Assembly: GCA_000403475.2 (NCBI GenBank)
Contig: KE159796.1
Location: 777,736 to 841,735 of the forward strand
From: Lachnospiraceae bacterium MD308
Lineage (GTDB): Bacteria; Bacillota; Clostridia; Lachnospirales; Lachnospiraceae
Direction of reading: 5' to 3'
Length of the DNA stretch: 64,000 nucleotides
Shown here: positions 60,362 to 64,000 of the stretch, piece by piece
How the letters are laid out: every line of letters begins with the position of its first letter
Numbering within the stretch: position 1 is the stretch's first letter
Notes under the pieces: generated by a model
The model's database searches: none
What the model was told of the DNA's origin: nothing
Seen by the model: the letters and a program-made list of their open reading frames with translations, nothing else
Position numbers and translations under genes: made by a program

Positions 60362-62449
60362 ATGTATAAAAAGTTTGAAATGGAACTGGCTGGAAGGACG
60401 TTGCGCGTAGATGTTGACAGAGTCGCAAAGCAGGCGAATGGTGCTGTTCTTATGCATTACGGCGACACGACAGTTCTGTGTACTGCTACGGCATCTGAAA
60501 AACCGAGAGAGGGGATTGACTTTTTCCCGCTCAGTGTGGAATACAATGAAAGATTGTATTCCGTGGGAAAGATTCCGGGAGGATTTAACAAGAGAGAAGG
60601 GAAAGCTTCGGAGAATGCGGTTCTTACCGACCGTGTCATTGACCGTCCGATGCGCCCGCTGTTTCCAAAGGATTACCGCAATGATGTGACTTTGGAAAAT
60701 CTCGTGCTGTCTGTAGACCAGGATTGTTCACCGGAGCTTACAGCTATGCTCGGTGCGGCGATTGCTACTACGATTTCAGATATACCTTTTGACGGACCGA
60801 TTTCCACGACGCAGGTGGGACTTGTTGACGGAGAGTTTGTCTACAACCCGACAGCAGCACAGAAGGAGGCTTCTGAGCTGGCACTTACAGTTGCCTCTAC
60901 AAGAGAGAAAGTGATTATGATTGAGGCGGGTGCCAATGAGGTTCCGGAGCAGAAGATGCTTGAAGCGATTTTTGCAGCTCATGAGCTCAACCAGAAAGTC
61001 ATCTTATTTATCGATACGATTGTTGCTGAATGCGGGAAAGAAAAGCACACATATGAAAGCTGTGCGGTGCCGGAGGAATTATTTGCCGCAATTAAGGAGA
61101 TTGTTCCGCAGAGCGCTATGGAAGAGGCTGTATTTACCGATGAAAAACAGGTAAGGGAGGAGAATATCCGACAGATTACCGAAAAATTAGAAGAAGCGTT
61201 TGCTGACAATGAGGAATGGCTTGCGGTTCTCGGAGAAGCTGTGTACCAGTACCAGAAAAAGACTGTCCGCAAGATGATCTTAAAGGATCACAAGCGTCCG
61301 GACGGCAGAGCGATCGATCAGATTCGCCCGCTTTCTGCAGAGGTAGATTTAATCCCGAGAGTGCATGGTTCGGCTATGTTTACCCGCGGGCAGACCCAGA
61401 TATGCACGATCACGACCCTTGCACCTCTTGCGGAAGCTCAGAGATTGGATGGACTTGATGAGGCAGAGACTTCAAAAAGATATATGCATCACTATAATTT
61501 CCCGTCCTACTCTGTGGGAGAGACAAGACCATCCAGGGGACCGGGACGCCGGGAGATCGGACATGGTGCGCTGGCAGAGCGTGCGCTTGTACCGGTACTG
61601 CCAAGCGAGACAGAATTCCCGTATGCAATCCGTACAGTATCAGAGACCTTTGAGTCCAACGGCTCTACTTCCCAGGCCAGTGTATGTGCATCTTCGATGT
61701 CACTGATGACGGCCGGTGTGCCGATCAAGTCTGCAGTGGCAGGTATTTCAGCAGGACTTGTCACTGGTGAGACGGATGATGATTATCTTGTACTTACAGA
61801 TATTCAGGGACTGGAAGACTTTTTTGGGGATATGGATTTCAAAGTTGCAGGAACCCATAAGGGTATTACGGCTATTCAGATGGATATCAAGATTCATGGT
61901 CTTACACGGCCGATCATCGAGGAGGCGATTGCTGCGACAAAGAAAGCAAGAACTTATATTATCGATGAAGTTATGAATCAGGCAATCGCAGAGCCAAGAC
62001 CGGAGGTTGGCCCGTATGCTCCGAAGATTATCCAGATGCAGATTGACCCGCAGAAGATTGGAGACGTGGTAGGCCAGCGTGGCAAGACGATCAATGCAAT
62101 CATCGAACAGACGGGTGTCAAGATCGATATTACAGATGACGGCAGTGTATCCATCTGCGGAACAGATGCAGCCATGATGGATGAGGCGAAAAAGCTTATT
62201 TATATTATTGTCACAGATTTTGAAGCGGGACAGGTATTAGAAGGAAAGGTTGTCAGCATCAAAGAATTCGGCGCGTTTATCGAATTTGCTCCAGGAAAGG
62301 AAGGCATGGTTCATATTTCTAAACTCTCAAGAGAGAGAGTAAACCATGTGGAGGATGTCCTTACTCTTGGCGACAAGGTGAAGGTCGTATGCCTTGGCAA
62401 AGATAAGATGGGAAGATTTTCTTTCAGCATCAAAGATGTAGCAGAATAA
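60362..62449 (+). CDS. pnp: polyribonucleotide nucleotidyltransferase (PNPase)
   Basis: PNPase, 695 aa, phosphorolytic 3'-5' RNA decay. Two RNase PH cores (FEMELAGRTLRVDVDRVAKQ in the first; RVHGSAMFTRGQTQICTITT with RPSRGPGRREIGHGALAER in the second), a helical linker, a KH domain (IGDVVGQRGKTINAIIEQTG) and an S1 domain (EGKVVSIKEFGAFIEFAPGK). Length is normal. GGAGAAG precedes the start. Ends at a strong terminator. Confidence 0.97.
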   Translation: MYKKFEMELAGRTLRVDVDRVAKQANGAVLMHYGDTTVLCTATASEKPREGIDFFPLSVEYNERLYSVGKIPGGFNKREGKASENAVLTDRVIDRPMRPLFPKDYRNDVTLENLVLSVDQDCSPELTAMLGAAIATTISDIPFDGPISTTQVGLVDGEFVYNPTAAQKEASELALTVASTREKVIMIEAGANEVPEQKMLEAIFAAHELNQKVILFIDTIVAECGKEKHTYESCAVPEELFAAIKEIVPQSAMEEAVFTDEKQVREENIRQITEKLEEAFADNEEWLAVLGEAVYQYQKKTVRKMILKDHKRPDGRAIDQIRPLSAEVDLIPRVHGSAMFTRGQTQICTITTLAPLAEAQRLDGLDEAETSKRYMHHYNFPSYSVGETRPSRGPGRREIGHGALAERALVPVLPSETEFPYAIRTVSETFESNGSTSQASVCASSMSLMTAGVPIKSAVAGISAGLVTGETDDDYLVLTDIQGLEDFFGDMDFKVAGTHKGITAIQMDIKIHGLTRPIIEEAIAATKKARTYIIDEVMNQAIAEPRPEVGPYAPKIIQMQIDPQKIGDVVGQRGKTINAIIEQTGVKIDITDDGSVSICGTDAAMMDEAKKLIYIIVTDFEAGQVLEGKVVSIKEFGAFIEFAPGKEGMVHISKLSRERVNHVEDVLTLGDKVKVVCLGKDKMGRFSFSIKDVAE

Positions 62450-62467
62450 AATAATATTATTTTTACG

Positions 62468-62500
62468 AAGCCGGCAGGGAATGACTCTGCCGGCTTTTTA
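62468..62500 (+). terminator. terminator of pnp
   Basis: AAGCCGGCAG (62468-62477) and CTGCCGGCTT (62487-62496) form a perfect 10-bp GC-rich stem followed by T residues. Confidence 0.92.
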
Positions 62501-62517
62501 TGTACTTTTATTTTCCT

Positions 62518-62546
62518 GTAATAAATTACATCTCTGTACATATATT
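62518..62546 (+). promoter_or_regulatory. candidate sigma-E promoter of the spoIIIA operon
   Basis: GTAATAA (62518-62524) and CATATATT (62539-62546), separated by 14 bases, resemble the mother-cell sigma-E consensus; 21 bases before spoIIIAA. Judged by eye only. Confidence 0.4.
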
Positions 62547-62567
62547 GAGTTAAAGAGGTGGACAAAG

Positions 62568-63479
62568 ATGTTAGAAAACAGGATGATCAGTTTATTGCCG
62601 AGAAATATCCGCAGAATGTTAGAAAAGGAGATTATAGATGTCAGGGAGCTCCAGGAAATCCGGCTTCGGGCGGGAAAGCCTTTGATGTTCATATATAATG
62701 GCGAGGAAATTATACCGAAGGCAGAAAAAGGAAAAGGATATATTGTCGCAAAAGAAGAAATTGATGAGATGGTGGAATATGTCAGCAACTATTCACTGTA
62801 TGCATTTGCGGAAGAGATGAAGCAGGGATTTATCACGGTCGGCGGAGGGCATCGGGTCGGTATGGCGGGACAGGCAATTATAGAGAACGGAAAGGTGAGG
62901 AATCTTCGGTATGTCACATCGTTAAATATCCGGATGTCCCATGAGATAACCGGCTGCGGGGACAAGATATTCCCTTATATTACAAAGTGCCAGCGTCCCC
63001 TGCATACGCTTCTTGTATCTCCGCCGGGGTGCGGAAAGACTACGCTTCTTCGGGACATCGTCCGGCAGATTTCCGACGGGAATGTATTCACCAGGCCGAT
63101 GACGGTGGGGGTCGTGGATGAGCGTTCGGAAATTGCAGGGTGTTATCACGGGATTCCGCAGAATAATCTTGGAATCCGCACAGATGTTATGGACGCCTGC
63201 CCAAAGGCAGAGGGTATGCTTATGATGATCCGCTCCATGCGGCCTCAGGTATTGGCGGTGGACGAGATTGGTGAAGCAGAAGATGTACAGGCTATTTCTT
63301 ATGCCATGCACTGCGGGTGCAAGATGCTTGCGACGGCTCATGGGGAATCTATGGAGGAGCTGGAAAAGAAACCTGTATTCTCCCGCATGATAGAGGAAAA
63401 AAGATTTGAGAGGTATGTAATTCTAAAAAAAAGAGGAGAGATTGAGGCCGTTTTCGACGGGGATCGAAGGAGGATGTGA
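62568..63479 (+). CDS. spoIIIAA: stage III sporulation protein AA
   Basis: SpoIIIAA, 303 aa, secretion-type ATPase of the feeding-tube channel between mother cell and forespore. N-terminal ISLLPRNIRRML and ELQEIRLRAGKPL; Walker A PPGCGKTTLLRD; Walker B region QVLAVDEIGEAED. ATG 62568 follows AGAGGTG; the open frame to 62481 reaches into the pnp terminator and is rejected. First gene of the spoIIIA operon. Confidence 0.95.
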   Translation: MLENRMISLLPRNIRRMLEKEIIDVRELQEIRLRAGKPLMFIYNGEEIIPKAEKGKGYIVAKEEIDEMVEYVSNYSLYAFAEEMKQGFITVGGGHRVGMAGQAIIENGKVRNLRYVTSLNIRMSHEITGCGDKIFPYITKCQRPLHTLLVSPPGCGKTTLLRDIVRQISDGNVFTRPMTVGVVDERSEIAGCYHGIPQNNLGIRTDVMDACPKAEGMLMMIRSMRPQVLAVDEIGEAEDVQAISYAMHCGCKMLATAHGESMEELEKKPVFSRMIEEKRFERYVILKKRGEIEAVFDGDRRRM

Positions 63480-63480
63480 A

Positions 63481-64000
63481 ATGCTTTTGAAAATATCCGG
63501 CTGCCTGCTCGTTATAGCCGCCACGACGCTTACCGGAATCACCCGGGCGGATAAGATACAGGAACAGTACCGGCAGATGCGTGTTCTGCAGAGATTGCTG
63601 TATATGTTAGAGAGCGAGATCCGGTATGCACATACACACCTTGGAGAGATATTTCTTCGGGTATCCAGGCGCGTAAAGGAACCCTACAGAGATTGGCTTC
63701 TGTCTATGGAGAAGAGGATGGGCCAGACAGACTCGGGAACTTTTGAAACGATATGGAGACAGGCCGTGACAGCGAATCTAAGCAGCAGCGGACTTCCGGC
63801 CAGGGAGGTTGAAAGGCTCAGCCAGCTTGGGGCGCAGCTTGGAGTCATGGACTTGGAATTGCAGCTTCGGGTGTTGTCTTTGTACCAGGAACAATTAAGT
63901 CTTAATATGGAAGAGGTGCGTCAGGAGATGCGGACAAAGATAAGGTTATGCCATTGCCTGGGGGTGATGGGCGGGCTTCTGGTGGCTGTACTGTTGCTTT
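63481..64000 (+). CDS. spoIIIAB: stage III sporulation protein AB (3' truncated by window)
   Basis: The frame opens at ATG 63481, one base after the spoIIIAA stop, and runs to the end of the window without a stop (173 codons). It starts with a membrane helix (LLKISGCLLVIAATTLTGIT), then QMRVLQRLLYMLESEIRYAH and a second hydrophobic segment at the end (CLGVMGGLLVAVLLL). This is the SpoIIIAB layout, full length about 170-175 aa, so only a few residues are missing. Identity is supported by position and pattern. Confidence 0.9.
   Translation, partial: MLLKISGCLLVIAATTLTGITRADKIQEQYRQMRVLQRLLYMLESEIRYAHTHLGEIFLRVSRRVKEPYRDWLLSMEKRMGQTDSGTFETIWRQAVTANLSSSGLPAREVERLSQLGAQLGVMDLELQLRVLSLYQEQLSLNMEEVRQEMRTKIRLCHCLGVMGGLLVAVLLL

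Overview
The window looks like a chromosomal segment from a spore-forming, anaerobic Lachnospiraceae-type member of the Clostridia (gut Clostridium cluster XIVa kind). The evidence is the gpr, spoIIP, spoIIIAA and spoIIIAB sporulation genes, a conserved rimP-nusA-rnpM-ylxQ-infB-rbfA-nrnA-truB-ribF cluster, pyrBI, a GGGtGRT protein next to a NifU-like scaffold, AGGAGG ribosome binding sites, and moderate GC content. It is mostly core genome. I saw no tRNA, complete rRNA, CRISPR array, intact insertion sequence or prophage.

Layout, left to right. 1-938: the end of ilvB plus ilvN (acetolactate synthase). 939-2240: a small accessory patch holding remnants of an ECF sigma/anti-sigma pair, a transposase relic and an intact DinJ/YafQ-type toxin-antitoxin module. 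2241-8300: a short-chain dehydrogenase, DegV, moaC, a secreted Ig-like/cysteine-peptidase protein, mogA-like, an MBL-fold hydrolase and rnhA, followed by the RNase P RNA gene. 8761-11949: pyrBI, a small membrane protein and the bifunctional P-protein pheA. 12045-17552: an orphan solute-binding lipoprotein, a chemoreceptor-like protein, a DUF815-type AAA ATPase and a MATE transporter. 17573-25932: rqcH diverging from yicC-gmk-rpoZ-rimO-pgsA-cinA and a GNAT/transmembrane fusion gene. 26116-27847: the NifU-like scaffold and GGGtGRT protein. 28170-30363: a uracil-DNA glycosylase relic, then a second ilvN with ilvC. 30404-33893: a secreted protein, rpsT, gpr and spoIIP. 34006-38199: the topoisomerase IV-type pair parE-parC. 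38322-45352: an orphan LytTR regulator, a large LTA-synthase-like membrane sulfatase, and a lipoprotein/fibronectin-III surface pair. 45353-55585: the long rimP-to-ribF translation cluster and a Na/Pi cotransporter. 55600-60182: rpsO and a folate cluster (folC, folE, HD protein, folP, folB-folK fusion). 60190-64000: pnp, then spoIIIAA and a truncated spoIIIAB.

Functional themes are branched-chain amino acid synthesis (ilvB, two ilvN, ilvC), pyrimidine and phenylalanine entry points, molybdopterin steps, translation and ribosome assembly, RNA processing (RNase HI, RNase P, RnpM, YicC, NrnA, PNPase), folate synthesis, and sporulation/germination. Most promoters called here are sigma-A type with a 17-nt spacer, read directly from sequence.

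The best leads for something new are: a predicted membrane protein joining a cytoplasmic GNAT acetyltransferase to an extracytoplasmic domain; the NifU-like/GGGtGRT pair of unknown function; an HD-domain protein sitting in the folate operon where a dephosphorylation enzyme is missing; a solute-binding protein/chemoreceptor/AAA ATPase cluster without permeases; and a ten-G homopolymer just upstream of the promoter of a secreted protein gene.
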